Of a DNA stretch of 64,000 nucleotides, positions 54,503 through 64,000 are shown piece by piece (position 1 is the stretch's first letter; each line of letters opens with the position of its first letter). The DNA comes from Amaurobius ferox (Eukaryota > Arthropoda > Arachnida > Araneae > Amaurobiidae): contig OX578134.1 of NCBI GenBank assembly GCA_951213105.1, positions 135,528,793 through 135,592,792 of the forward strand, given 5' to 3'. The notes under the pieces were generated by a model. It made no database searches and was not told the origin of the DNA. It saw nothing but the letters and a program-made list of their open reading frames with translations. Made by a program: the position numbers and the translations under genes.

Positions 54503-57500
54503 GTCCCAAAAAGAAAGTTTTAAAATAATATTTTGAAATGCGAACGGCATATCTCCAAGAATAAATGAACTTAGGAGCTACGTAAATGAAAATGATGTAG
54601 ATGCCCTGCTAATCCAGGAAACTAAAGTTTGAGAAAACAAAAAACTAAATATAGCAAACTATAATAGCTATCATACCCTTAGCTCAAATATAACTGCTAG
54701 AAATCCCCATGGAGGAACAGCAATATATATTAAAAGTAATATTCCCCACGAGGAAATAAACAACATAAATCTTCAAGGTATAGAAAATACTAGTATAAAA
54801 ATTAAAATAAATAATGTAAACCCATTTATCCTAACTTCAATATACGTCAAAAACATGAGTGGTATAAATGTAGCTGCGCAGCTGGAACTGCTTTTCTCGC
54901 TATATCCAAACACAATACTCGCGGGCGACTTCAATGCACACCACCGAGCGTGGGGCAGCAGGAGAGCCAACACACGCGGTACACAGATACATAGATTGCT
55001 AAACACAACAAACACTGACATCATTGCACCGTCGAGACCAACCTGCTTCTCAGGTGCCAATGGCTCATTCATAGACTTTGTCCTAACGAGAAACATAGAA
55101 TACGCTCACACAATTGATACCCTGGATGAATTCGACTCGGATCATCTACCGGTATTGGTGACATTCGATTTGAACACTCCCCTTCCAGCCTCTCTGGGAC
55201 AAGAGAGGGTGAACTGGAACGTATTCAAAAGATCACTTTTCGAGCCGCACTTAGCAGTACGCAACATTATGAGCACGGCGGATATTGACTCTGCCACGCA
55301 CACACTCACAACAGAAATCAGGAGAGCTATTGCATCTGCCACAACACATCGTGAGTCATCAAAAATGCCAACACTTTCCCACTATGTCAAACAGTTAGTT
55401 AAACAGAGAAATAGAATGCGTAAGACATGGCAGGCTAACAGAGACCCTACCCTTAAAAGGGAGCTTAATAGACTCACGTGTAAAGTCAGTGAAACAATTG
55501 TCGCAGAAAAGCAGCAACAGTATAAAGAATTAATCGAATCCCTTAGCCAGGAAGACGTATCGCTCTGGCAATTCGGTAAAAGACTCAGAAAACCTCAAAT
55601 TAAACTCCCGCCACTAATAGATGGCGCTAATATCGCGTACTCAGACGAAGAAAAGGCAGAGGCGCTTGCTAGGCATTACGAAAAGCAATTTGAACCAAAC
55701 CACGATCTAATGTGTCAGGACACCCTAAGAATGGTTAGGCAAACTCTAAACAATTTCAGGAACTCCCCGGTCACGGCTGAGATTAACCCAGCCACCCCGC
55801 AAGAGATAATAGAGATTATCAAAAACCTTATAAACCGTAAAAGCCCAGGGCACGACAAAATCAGGAATATCGCGGTAAAAAACCTACCCTTAAATATAAT
55901 ATTTTACTTGACCATCTTAATAAATAAAATACTAGAACTAAATTATTTCCCCAAAGAATGGAAGGAAGCGATAATTATAGCGATCCATAAACCTGGTGAG
56001 GATGCCTCAATTCCAGCCAACTACAGACCAATCAGTTTGTTACCGACACTTAGTAAAATTACTGAGAAAATAATTCTTAAGAGACTGAACACGCACCTTA
56101 GTGAGAATGAGATTATCATTCCGGAGCAGTTTAGATTTCGGCCAAAACACTCCACCACTCATCAATTGCTGAGAGTGGTAGAGTACATTTCTTCTGGTTT
56201 TAATAATAAGACACCCACAGCTGCGATTTTTCTTGACATCCAAAAAGCCTTTGATAAAGTGTGGCACTGTGGATTAGCTTACAAATTGATCACTCTAAAA
56301 GTCCCTGACGCACTTGTCAAACTTTTAATTTCATACCTAAATAACAGACACTTTCAAGTCAGAGTAAAAAAATAACTTATCTACACCCAAGCTCATTAAA
56401 AGTAGTGTACCGCAAGGATCCATCCTGGGCCCCACACTCTTTAACATATATCTAAATGACATTCCCAGGACCCTAGACACGGAGCTGGCACTCTATGCAG
56501 ACGACAGCGCGATACTTGCAAAACACCCTTACGTCTCAGTAATGCACAGACAGCTACAACAACACTTAGACATACTCCAAACATGGCTGGAAAAATGGCG
56601 AATAAAATTAAATCCCAATAAATGTCATTGGATTTATTTCTCAAAAAAACGTAAACCTCCGCCTCCTCTGTACATAAACAACCATGCCCTAAAAGCGGAA
56701 AAATCTACTAAATACCTAGGTGTAACGATAGACTCCCACCTAACTTGGAAACTGCACGTAACGAACATAATCAAAAAAGCGTATATAACCATAGGAGCCT
56801 TATACCCAATGATAGGAAACGGAAATCTAAGTTATCAAAATAAACTCCTAATTTATAAATCGGTCATCTGCCCGGGAATGCTGTATGCAGCACCCGTATG
56901 GGGATATGCCTGTAAAACTACCATAGACTTATTAGAGACAAGACAAAACAAAACCCTAAGGATTAAAAGGAAAGCCCCTAGATACTTAAGAAACTCGGTA
57001 ATTAGGAAAGACTTCAAAATAAAAACTGTTAGAGCCCAAATCAAAAAGCTAGCGCTTAAATTCTACAAAAATCTGCCATCTGTCCCAAATGAACTATTAT
57101 TTAATCTGCATGACTATGATCATCGCAAGGCTAAATCTCGTAAGAGACCCCGCTCGGTACTTAACTTTGATATTCGGTACTAGGAACGTCCCACCTTAAT
57201 CAGTTGATATTAAAGAAAACTCGCGATCTTTGGTTTTCTACAAAATGTTTAAAATCCTAAACTGCTAAAATGCTAGGTTACCCTCAGATCTGTATCAACT
57301 CCCCCAAACTGCTTAAACTCTTAATGTGCAACAAACTGCCACACTAGGAGCTAGGACAAATAATAAAAACAGTAAATCAAAAACCTCGAACCTCCAACTA
57401 TGGACCAATGAAATAATGTCACAGTATGAAGATAAGAACCACACCTAGAGATTGGAGATTAAAGGCGCTTCGCGCCTGGTGCTCTGTTCTGGACGAAACT

Positions 57501-57509
57501 CTATGCCAT
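53394..57509 (+). mobile_element. Jockey-type LINE, 5'-truncated, inactive
   Basis: ORF1 with Jockey-type zinc knuckles and ORF2 with AP endonuclease and RT follow each other on the plus strand. The 10-mer gcgtcagcca lies at 53,384-53,393 and 57,510-57,519 and may be the target-site duplication, which would set the ends; no poly(A) tail precedes the right copy, which is a weakness. ORF1 lacks the N-terminal 100 or more residues usual for the family, so the copy is 5'-truncated. ORF1 and ORF2 both carry disabling changes. Confidence 0.8.
54495..57183 (+). pseudogene. Jockey ORF2: AP endonuclease and reverse transcriptase, broken
   Basis: ATG at 54,495 overlaps the ORF1 stop (ATGAATAG). The endonuclease has NANGISPRINELRSYV, LLIQETKV, NPHGGTAIYI, LAGDFNAHHRAWGS, FIDFVLTRNI and DSDHLPVLVTF, covering the Mg-binding and catalytic residues. 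The RT has SPGHDKI, NYRPISLLPTLSKITEKII, FRFRPKHSTTHQL, AIFLDIQKAFDKVWH, SSVPQGSILGPTLFN and the catalytic LYADDSAIL near 56,495. The C-terminal domain (TKYLGVTIDSHLTWKLHV … PVWGYA) is complete to TAG at 57,181. Two in-frame TGA stops (54,534 and 54,630) sit where Trp is expected, and one extra A in an A7 run (56,366-56,372) shifts the phase. About 890 codons is normal for Jockey ORF2. Confidence 0.9.
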
Positions 57510-57884
57510 GCGTCAGCCAGCCTCTATCAAGGAAGTGTAACGAATTTGTTATCAAAAATTGCATTTTGAACAACACAAAATTTAATTCCTAAAGAAGTGA
57601 GTGAAATGTTATGCAAGATTTGGTATTTTTCAAAGATTTAGACATCAAAATTTCTGTGTTTTGCATCTGTGCGTTCTGTCTGCTTCTGGATTAATATATA
57701 TATATTAGTAATTATATTGTAGGAAAAGTAATTATATAAGAATACACAAGAAAAACTGCATTTTAATAAATAAATTAAGCCCTTGGAGGGGTACATGCAT
57801 GTCCCCCGGTCCACCACCTTCTCTGCTCCACTGACTATCGCATTACTATTCCAGATTGTTTAGATCCACTTGTATCAATCAGTA
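57184..57884. other. LINE 3' UTR and short unassigned stretch
   Basis: 57,184-57,509 is the LINE 3' region with a small hairpin AGGCGC-TTC-GCGCCT at about 57,464. Beyond, AT-rich sequence with nothing recognised. Confidence 0.5.
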
Positions 57885-58650
57885 TTGGAATATAAAAAAT
57901 CTGATGTGGGCAGCACATGACTTTCCCTGCAGACGCGAATTCATTATTTCTATATTTCTTTAAGAACTCATTAAATTGAGTTTAATTGTACAAAATAACA
58001 CAAAATTTTCATTTTTAATTCAATTTCTGCTTTTATTTGGTAATTGGACATTTTCCTAAAGGCGGCATAACAAAAATGTAAGAAATCTCAAAGAGTTGTT
58101 CTTATTCTTTTCTTCGTCAAAAATTACGTATAAAACAAGCATTCAATTGATAAATTTGAACATACGTAGTCTTTTTTTCAGATATTGGCGATTTTTGCGG
58201 GCCATTTCGTAAAAAAGGACAGGTTATTTCTTTTCCGAATCGTACCAAAATCTAATCAGCACCAGAGTATCCCACAAGTGATTTATCTACCAAATTTTGT
58301 GAAATTTGGTCGCTTAGTATTTCCGCTAGAGTGGATACATAAGATTTCTGTGGGCCATTTTGCAAAAAAAGGCGGGTTCTTTTTTCCGAACTGTACCAAA
58401 ACTAATTAGCACCAGCGTCACACCCAAGAGTCACACCTACCAAATTTTATAAAATTCGGTCCATTAGTTTTTGAGCTAGAGTAAATACATACATTGCACG
58501 GACAGACACACACACAGACGTCACGCTAAAAATGGTTTTATCGTATTCTAGAGGTCTCGAAACGTGAAGATCCGTCGAAAACTCGAGTTGCGATTTTCGG
58601 CATGATTCCAATACTTTCCCTATACATTACCATGTATTACAGGGAAAGTA
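57885..58650 (-). repeat. Interspersed repeat family 2, full inverted unit
   Basis: Starts ATCTGATGTGGGCAGCACATG and ends with the palindrome CTTTCCCTATACATTACCATG. It contains both modules, CACCAGAGTATCCCACAAG and CACCAGCGTCACACCC, and the CACACACAGACGTCACGC microsatellite. Confidence 0.8.
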
Positions 58651-59894
58651 AAAAAATATATCTTTTTATTAGCCAGCCTTCATTTAAAAATTTACGTAAA
58701 AGTTTTTAAGATATTTATTTTGTCAAGTTGGTAGCAGAGTTGTCAGCCTGTCATCCCGATAAATTCGCCGCATTCAGGTGATTTATGTTAATATATGATT
58801 TTAATACTAGTTACGTGCAGCTAGCTGACATTATTTTCCCGCATTTATATACCAGAACCACCAGAACCAGACGAGGCATAAAAAGAGATTGTGCACTAGA
58901 TCTTCAGAAACAAAATAGATACTAGAGTTTCCCCCTTTACATTCTTCCAAGTATTAGGAGGGCTGGACCGTCACCTCCGAAAGCTACTTTTGGGGTTGAC
59001 GGCTGGACGAAAAGCATCTCCTTTTATGACCCCCTCTCTTTTATAACCTTCAACCTGCCGTTGTGCCACACAAAAGCCCCGTTCACATGCAAGGCCGTAT
59101 TTTCCGGCCATGAAACATTGGGGTGAAAAAGAGGGTATTTTCCGGGATCCATTCTAGACCCGTTTACATGTGCAACCCCCATTACTCCCGCTTAAGGCGA
59201 CGCTTCAGTTAGCTTTCATGCCCATGTTAACCTATGGGGGAAGTTCTTCGCTAATTACACATTAGCAAATGAATAATTTGAAATTCTGTTTTTTGCACAT
59301 GATTGTAGACAGTTTAATGCATTGAACTCTGTCATCAATTTTTTAAATTTTATTTTAAATATATCTTGAAATGGAGTTAATTTGTCAAAATTTCTTAGAT
59401 AAAACATCACCTTCTTAATTGCACTATAAAAAATTAACTATCAAACGTTTCACATTTTGAAAAACAGCGTTCAATAGATTATACTTCTGGCTTCTTTTTA
59501 AGATTTTTTTTAGATTTTTGAATTAATTTATTGGAATAGTAAATCGTATTTCAACTGCTGAAACTTCCAATTTTCAACGTTAGCCACACCTCCTATCCTC
59601 CCAGGGAAAAAAAATAGCGGTGAAAATTCTTGGTGTGGAGATTTGAGGGGTGGGTGAATGATTGACTGGTATTGGGGAAATGAACGAAGGGGTACATTTG
59701 TTGGTGTTTAGCAGGTGTCTTTTGACTTTGGTCCAGTAAAGAAAGAGAAGTCCTTTGCGTTACATTTTGTTGTATCAGTACAGATAATTCGGCTCGCACT
59801 GGTTTACTGTTCTTCTTCTTGCATACATTTGTTCCATACTTATTTAATGAAAATATTATATTAATTGTAGTCTTTTAGGTCACCGGGGGGCCCC
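58651..59894. other. Unassigned region
   Basis: 58,990-59,180 is relatively GC-rich (GTTCACATGCAAGGCCGTATTTTCCGG, CCGTTTACATGTGC) with an internal near-repeat, perhaps an old transposon end. The rest is AT-rich and no gene is recognised. Confidence 0.4.
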
Positions 59895-60050
59895 GTGAAG
59901 ATAATTTTGTATAGCGAGAACAGAAATTCTCTAACTTCTTTTTAGGGGCATTAAATTAAATATTTTAACAGAATATTTTGATTAACAATGTCATTTTGTA
60001 TACTATGGTAATTTGCGCATGATTGCAAATTTTAAGTTTCTTTATATTAT
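59895..60050 (-). repeat. Penelope-like element terminal fragment
   Basis: Matches 25,993-26,150 at most positions (GAAGATAATTTTGTATA, AAATATTTTAA.AGAATATTTTG, TTAAGTTTCTTTATATTAT) and stops exactly at the ACTAGCAGC boundary. Confidence 0.6.
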
Positions 60051-61478
60051 ACTAGCAGCGAATACCCGGTGTTGCTCGGGATTTAATAAGCAAAACTGTG
60101 AAAAAAATTACACCTAAACATATAGGGCCGTGAATCTTATACATTGTTTTGTCACTGTGAAAGATGTAAATTCATTGCATTATGTAAGAAAAAAATCTGA
60201 TGTGGGCAACACATGACTTTCCTTATATAATGTAATGAATTTAATACTTTTACAGTAAAAAAAAAGGTTTTTCATATAGTAGATACTAATATTCTTTCCA
60301 AGATATTAAATTTTCGACAATTGGTCGTCATTTTCATTGATTTAGCGTCATTTTTATCCATTTGGCCAGATTTTCGTTAATTTGGCAACATTTCAAAAAG
60401 TCGCCAAGTTGGCGACATTCCGCCAAATTCGTCGCCAAGATATCGCCAAGCGTTATGCACTAAGAAATAAGTTATTTTTACAGCAGATAAATGACTATTG
60501 GCGTTCAAATATAAAAGTAATACTCAAAGTATCTTTTTTCTTGAATGGAACGAGCTAGATCCACGAGAATGATGTCACCCAATTTATCGCATGGTATTAC
60601 ATATGAAAAGTGAACTTTTTTCTTAATAGGAAATATTTTTTTTTATTTTATATGACTTTTTGATATTTTTTTTGAAAAATGTGCAATATCTCAAGAACGG
60701 TTCATGTCAGCGTTCTGAAATTTATGTTCAAATCAATCGTTTTCTAATGAAAAATTACATAAGAAATGTCTATTTGCGTAACTTTATTAGTGGTTTTGAT
60801 TTTTTGACGATTTTTTCAAATTCTTACTCGAAAATTTAGGGGGGTTCTGAGCATTCGATTGCGTATAAAAACAATAGGCTTCCAGTGTTTACGGATTGTG
60901 ATTTTTGTACCAAATTTCGTTCAAATCGGTCCATTTGTTCGTCAGTTATCGTCTCCACAGACTCACTGACACACACACGCACACACACACATACTTTCAC
61001 ACACACACACACAGACATCACTTCAAAAATGTTTGATTCGTGATCAGGGATGCTTGAAACGTGCTCTCCCGTCGAAAACTCGAATTCGAATTTTCGACCC
61101 CGTCACAATACTTTCCTTATACATTATGTATATAAGGAAAATAAAAAAATCATTGCATTATATAAGTCATAGCAGCATAAGAAAGAATCTTCCTCATAAA
61201 ATGCTGATAATTAAATAACCATTTTTGACACTTTACTACATGGTTGGAAAGTGGTTATGACTTTGTTCATTCTGTCTGTTTGTGCGTTAGCACGATAACT
61301 GCTGTAAAAAGCCATAGAGAGCCAGGCGATTTATATTTCGATGACGTCATTTGAATCAAGTTCGTTTTTTTCGATGAAGTTTTTAAGTTTTCAAATATAA
61401 TTAATTATTACAGTATATTACCGTTGAATGTATCGCATTTTAGAGATACTCCGTAGGAAGAACAGGCATGCTGCTAGT
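60051..61478. mobile_element. Segment bounded by ACTAGCAGC inverted ends, containing a family 1 copy
   Basis: Left end ACTAGCAGCGAATACCCGGT, right end …GGCATGCTGCTAGT. The inverted 9-mer and the ACCCGG-type sequence are like Penelope-like element termini in arthropods. Inside, 60,189-61,141 is a complete inverted family 1 unit. 61,142-61,478 has a GACTTTGTTCATTCTGTCTG stretch shared with 38.0 kb. No coding frame is present and no target duplication was found. Confidence 0.45.
60189..61141 (-). repeat. Interspersed repeat family 1
   Basis: Complete inverted unit with the three-hairpin module at 60,361-60,450 and an expanded CACACA microsatellite at 60,970-61,015. Confidence 0.8.
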
Positions 61479-61484
61479 TAGGCA

Positions 61485-61900
61485 ATAAAATTTTACTCTG
61501 CACGGTGAACGCAGATGGGTCAATTAGAACCCGATACAGAAAAATTATAATTTTGGATAAGAAATTGAAGACTTCTTTATTCTACTACATTCCGAAGTCT
61601 AAATTAAACATTGCTCTTCACAACATTCAAATTTGTAAAGCTATAGTAAGAGAACAAAAATTGTGCTCTGGCCTGGATACAGCAGTATAAATATACACCG
61701 ATGCACCAATTGTCATGTTTCGTAACATCATGTGATTTATAAATTGAATAGGGAAGAAATACATTCCAAATTTAATTTTTGAGGAAATGATCATTAGATT
61801 ATTATCATTGGTCAAGTGCCAGTTTCAATTTGTTTTATTTTTAAATTTGTCGCAAAAAAGTTTAATCTCTTCTGTACTGTGATTGTTTGTCTGGTGGTGG
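61485..61900 (+). pseudogene. Unknown coding fragment shared with 26.2-26.6 kb
   Basis: An open frame reads NADGSIRTRYRKIII, YYIPKSKLNIALHNIQ, REQKLCSGLDTAV. It then has a stop and continues in phase with TDAPIVMFRNIM and IGKKYIPNLIFEEM with further stops. The 26-kb copy keeps the same order, which suggests a once-coding mobile sequence. The family is not recognised. Confidence 0.45.
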
Positions 61901-63364
61901 AAATATGAAATCCAATAAATAAATGAAAATAAGAAATCCAAGATACTGTTTACTTTAAAATTTATCACTGATATTTTATGCAATTTCTTCTATGATTTTA
62001 ATTTGAGTTCTTAGATTTCGAATGTTTCTAAATTATCAAAATTAAATAAATTTTATTCTTAAACACAGTTCCGACGATTTCTTTCCTATAACAAATGTTG
62101 AATAAAAATTTATCTGAGCAAACTGTCATAATTTGAAATCAACATATAGATAATGCGAATTATTGTCTTTGAATGTATTTATTCCAAACATCTTACACTT
62201 TTACTAAAATTATTAAATTTTAAAAATATTCATAATTATGTCATAATTAAAGAAAATATTATCTATCTATATTTACCTAGAAAGTTTAATCGCATTGAAA
62301 AGTTTTTAACAACACTAACAATTGTGGCATATGACATGTTTGTTTTGCTACTGCTGCAACAAATCTTTGATGCTGATGAGTAGTTCTAACTAAATAGTCA
62401 TTGCACTGTTCACTGATAAACGAAGAAAGCATTTTTAAAAACATAATCCCAGTCTTTTTTATCCCTTCTCATCTTCAACCAAAATGATAAATAAAAATTC
62501 ATTTTATATTAATGCTCATTCTTGACTTTAATTATTTTTAATTTGAAATTAATTTTAAAATTTGGGTTCCTTTACATTTAATACTATATGTGATGAGCTT
62601 GTGTTTAATTCCTTAAATGGCAAATTTTAATTCGCATACAAGCCAACAGGTTTCAATGTATTGAAAATATTCAGGCCGGTCCGCGTTGGAGTTGGTTTTG
62701 AGTGTTTACGGTACGGCTCAGGTGAATTCCAATGAAAAAATTTCGGGCTTTGGACGAGTCAAATCTTGACATTTTTGAACCGGGAATTTTTTTTTAATTA
62801 GACCTGTGCAGACCTCTAGTCTCTAAATAACTGACTTTTGATCTTCGACTTTTCCTTTTCTTCTGCCGGCTCCAAGAACTGGGATTTTTCCAAATTTAGA
62901 TAATTCCCCCCATTATTGCAGTGAAGCAGTAGCCGGAACACATTTTTTTTTTAATTCTTAAATTCTAAAAACTCCTTACTTATTCCCATTATTTATTTAT
63001 TTATTGAAGATAAAAACGGGTTGCTTTTCTAGTTCAAGGACTCCAGAATGACAAACTGAATGATTGAGTAAATATCTTTTATCACATATGTGTTTAGGAA
63101 ACATTTTGAAACTTTTTAATTTCGAAGGGGGGTTAAATACGCCTATGCGCATGTGCTTAACATGTGTGTTAAATGTTTAATTGGCTGAATAACTGAGAAA
63201 TGTCCAGTCTAAAATGAGACATATATTTGAAATTTGGTGCATGAGTGAACAGTCTGAAAAAGACAACTGAAAAAATTGAATTATTTAAAAAATCGTGTTT
63301 TGTAGGTTTGCTCATTAGGAGGCCGTTGAATTTCAATGAATATTCAGCTAGTATTTAACTATTT
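61901..63364. other. Unassigned AT-rich region
   Basis: 62,670-62,820 has a GGCCGGTCCGCG…GAACCGGGAA stretch weakly like 26,690-26,800. A 76-codon frame at 62,153-62,383 has no recognised domain. Nothing else is seen. Confidence 0.4.
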
Positions 63365-63810
63365 GGTAAACCAATTAGATTTTCCCATTAAAATTCCTGC
63401 TGCGTTACGTTCTGTCCCGCATTTGAATTTATGAGTGTACAAAGATTTAGTTTTCTAGGTCACAGGAAGCTTCTGAAGGGTTTGGAACGACAAATACACG
63501 CAGAATAATAATTATACAGGTATTTATTGAATTACAGTATCTGTATAAATGAAATCATTTTTCCTTTCTTGTTTGTAAATAATTTTTATTGTTTGTATAA
63601 ATATTCGGCGAACCAGTAGTTTTTCTCCCTCAAAATTCCGACTGTGTTAAGTTCTGTACCGAAGTTGAATTTTTGAGTATACAAAGATTTAGTCTTCTAG
63701 GCCACCGGGGCTTTTGAAGGGTTTATAAAAACAAAACACATGCAGGACAATTATTATATAGGTCTCTATTGAGTTACTATGTCAACAAATGAAATCATTT
63801 TTCTGTAAAA
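63365..63810. repeat. Diverged tandem duplication, period about 242 bp
   Basis: 63,365-63,565 and 63,607-63,807 share CGTTACGTTCTGTCCCGCAT/GTGTTAAGTTCTGTACCGAA, TACAAAGATTTAGT.TTCTAGG, CTTTTGAAGGGTTT and AATGAAATCATTTTTC. The core AAGATTTAGTTTTCTAGGTCAC is the reverse complement of the repeat at 52.85 and 53.0 kb. Confidence 0.75.
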
Positions 63811-64000
63811 ACGCCGTGAAAGTGCAGTACCGCTACTAGAGACTAGCTATTTGAATAGAATTGCAGTTCCGCAGTGCCCGTGTAGTGGCAACCGCCATTT
63901 CTATTCATTACTATGCAGAACCCGAGATTTCCGAGTAACCCCGGTTAAAACAAATCGTTTTCAACACATGGAATTTTCATGCTAAATACTATAATTTCCA
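63811..64000. other. Window end, nothing recognised
   Basis: Short unique-looking sequence with no frame or repeat match. Confidence 0.4.

Noticed and set aside
54534..54632. Selenocysteine or recoded TGA in the LINE endonuclease
   Set aside because: Trp is expected at both sites and other lesions exist; ordinary nonsense mutation is simpler.

Overview
The window is eukaryotic, AT-rich and almost entirely made of mobile and repeated DNA. Jockey-like, Gypsy-like and Penelope-like retroelements, tRNA-derived and 5S-derived SINEs, and a PC4-domain gene fragment together suggest an arthropod. I cannot separate insect from chelicerate by reading alone. No intact host protein gene was found, and the best open frames all belong to retroelements.

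Layout. 1-12,966 is a nested repeat block. A 3,541-bp unit is duplicated head to tail. It is followed by a large inverted repeat (arms about 6,285-8,602 and 10,631-12,966). The block carries about 33 tRNA-like SINE heads in tandem arrays, flanked by long inverted modules ('U modules') and AT-rich minisatellites. 13.8-16.3 kb holds two divergent copies of a gene with a PC4 (p15 coactivator)-like domain. One copy is interrupted by a 66-bp palindromic insert and the other is a fragment. 16.3-19.9 kb is a cluster of an interspersed repeat (here 'family 2'). 21.1-21.9 kb is a 776-bp foldback element. 24.7-26.2 kb is a degraded Penelope-like element with a GIY-YIG endonuclease and a hammerhead-like motif. 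28.6-29.0 kb is a 5S-rRNA-headed SINE with a perfect 16-bp target-site duplication.

32,856-49,832 is a 17-kb Gypsy-type LTR element on the minus strand: 5-bp target duplication, LTRs about 99% identical, Gag, a canonical UUUAAAC slippery site at the Gag stop, protease, RT-RNase H and integrase. Pol is broken by about four frame changes. About 8 kb of non-coding 3' sequence holds nested insertions. 49.8-52.4 kb is again interspersed repeats (families 1 and 2), followed by a strong hammerhead-ribozyme candidate at 52.5-52.6 kb. 53.4-57.5 kb is a 5'-truncated Jockey-type LINE (ORF1 with zinc knuckles; ORF2 with AP endonuclease and RT) with nonsense and frameshift lesions. 57.9-64 kb contains more family 1 and 2 copies, a Penelope-like terminal fragment and an inverted-repeat-bounded segment.

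The most unusual features are the SINE family whose one body is joined to either a tRNA-like or a 5S head, the SINE arrays amplified inside a palindrome, the conserved three-hairpin module in family 1, and the hammerhead candidate near 52.6 kb. Everything here was read by eye; identities and boundaries are approximate unless a duplication or stop codon fixes them.
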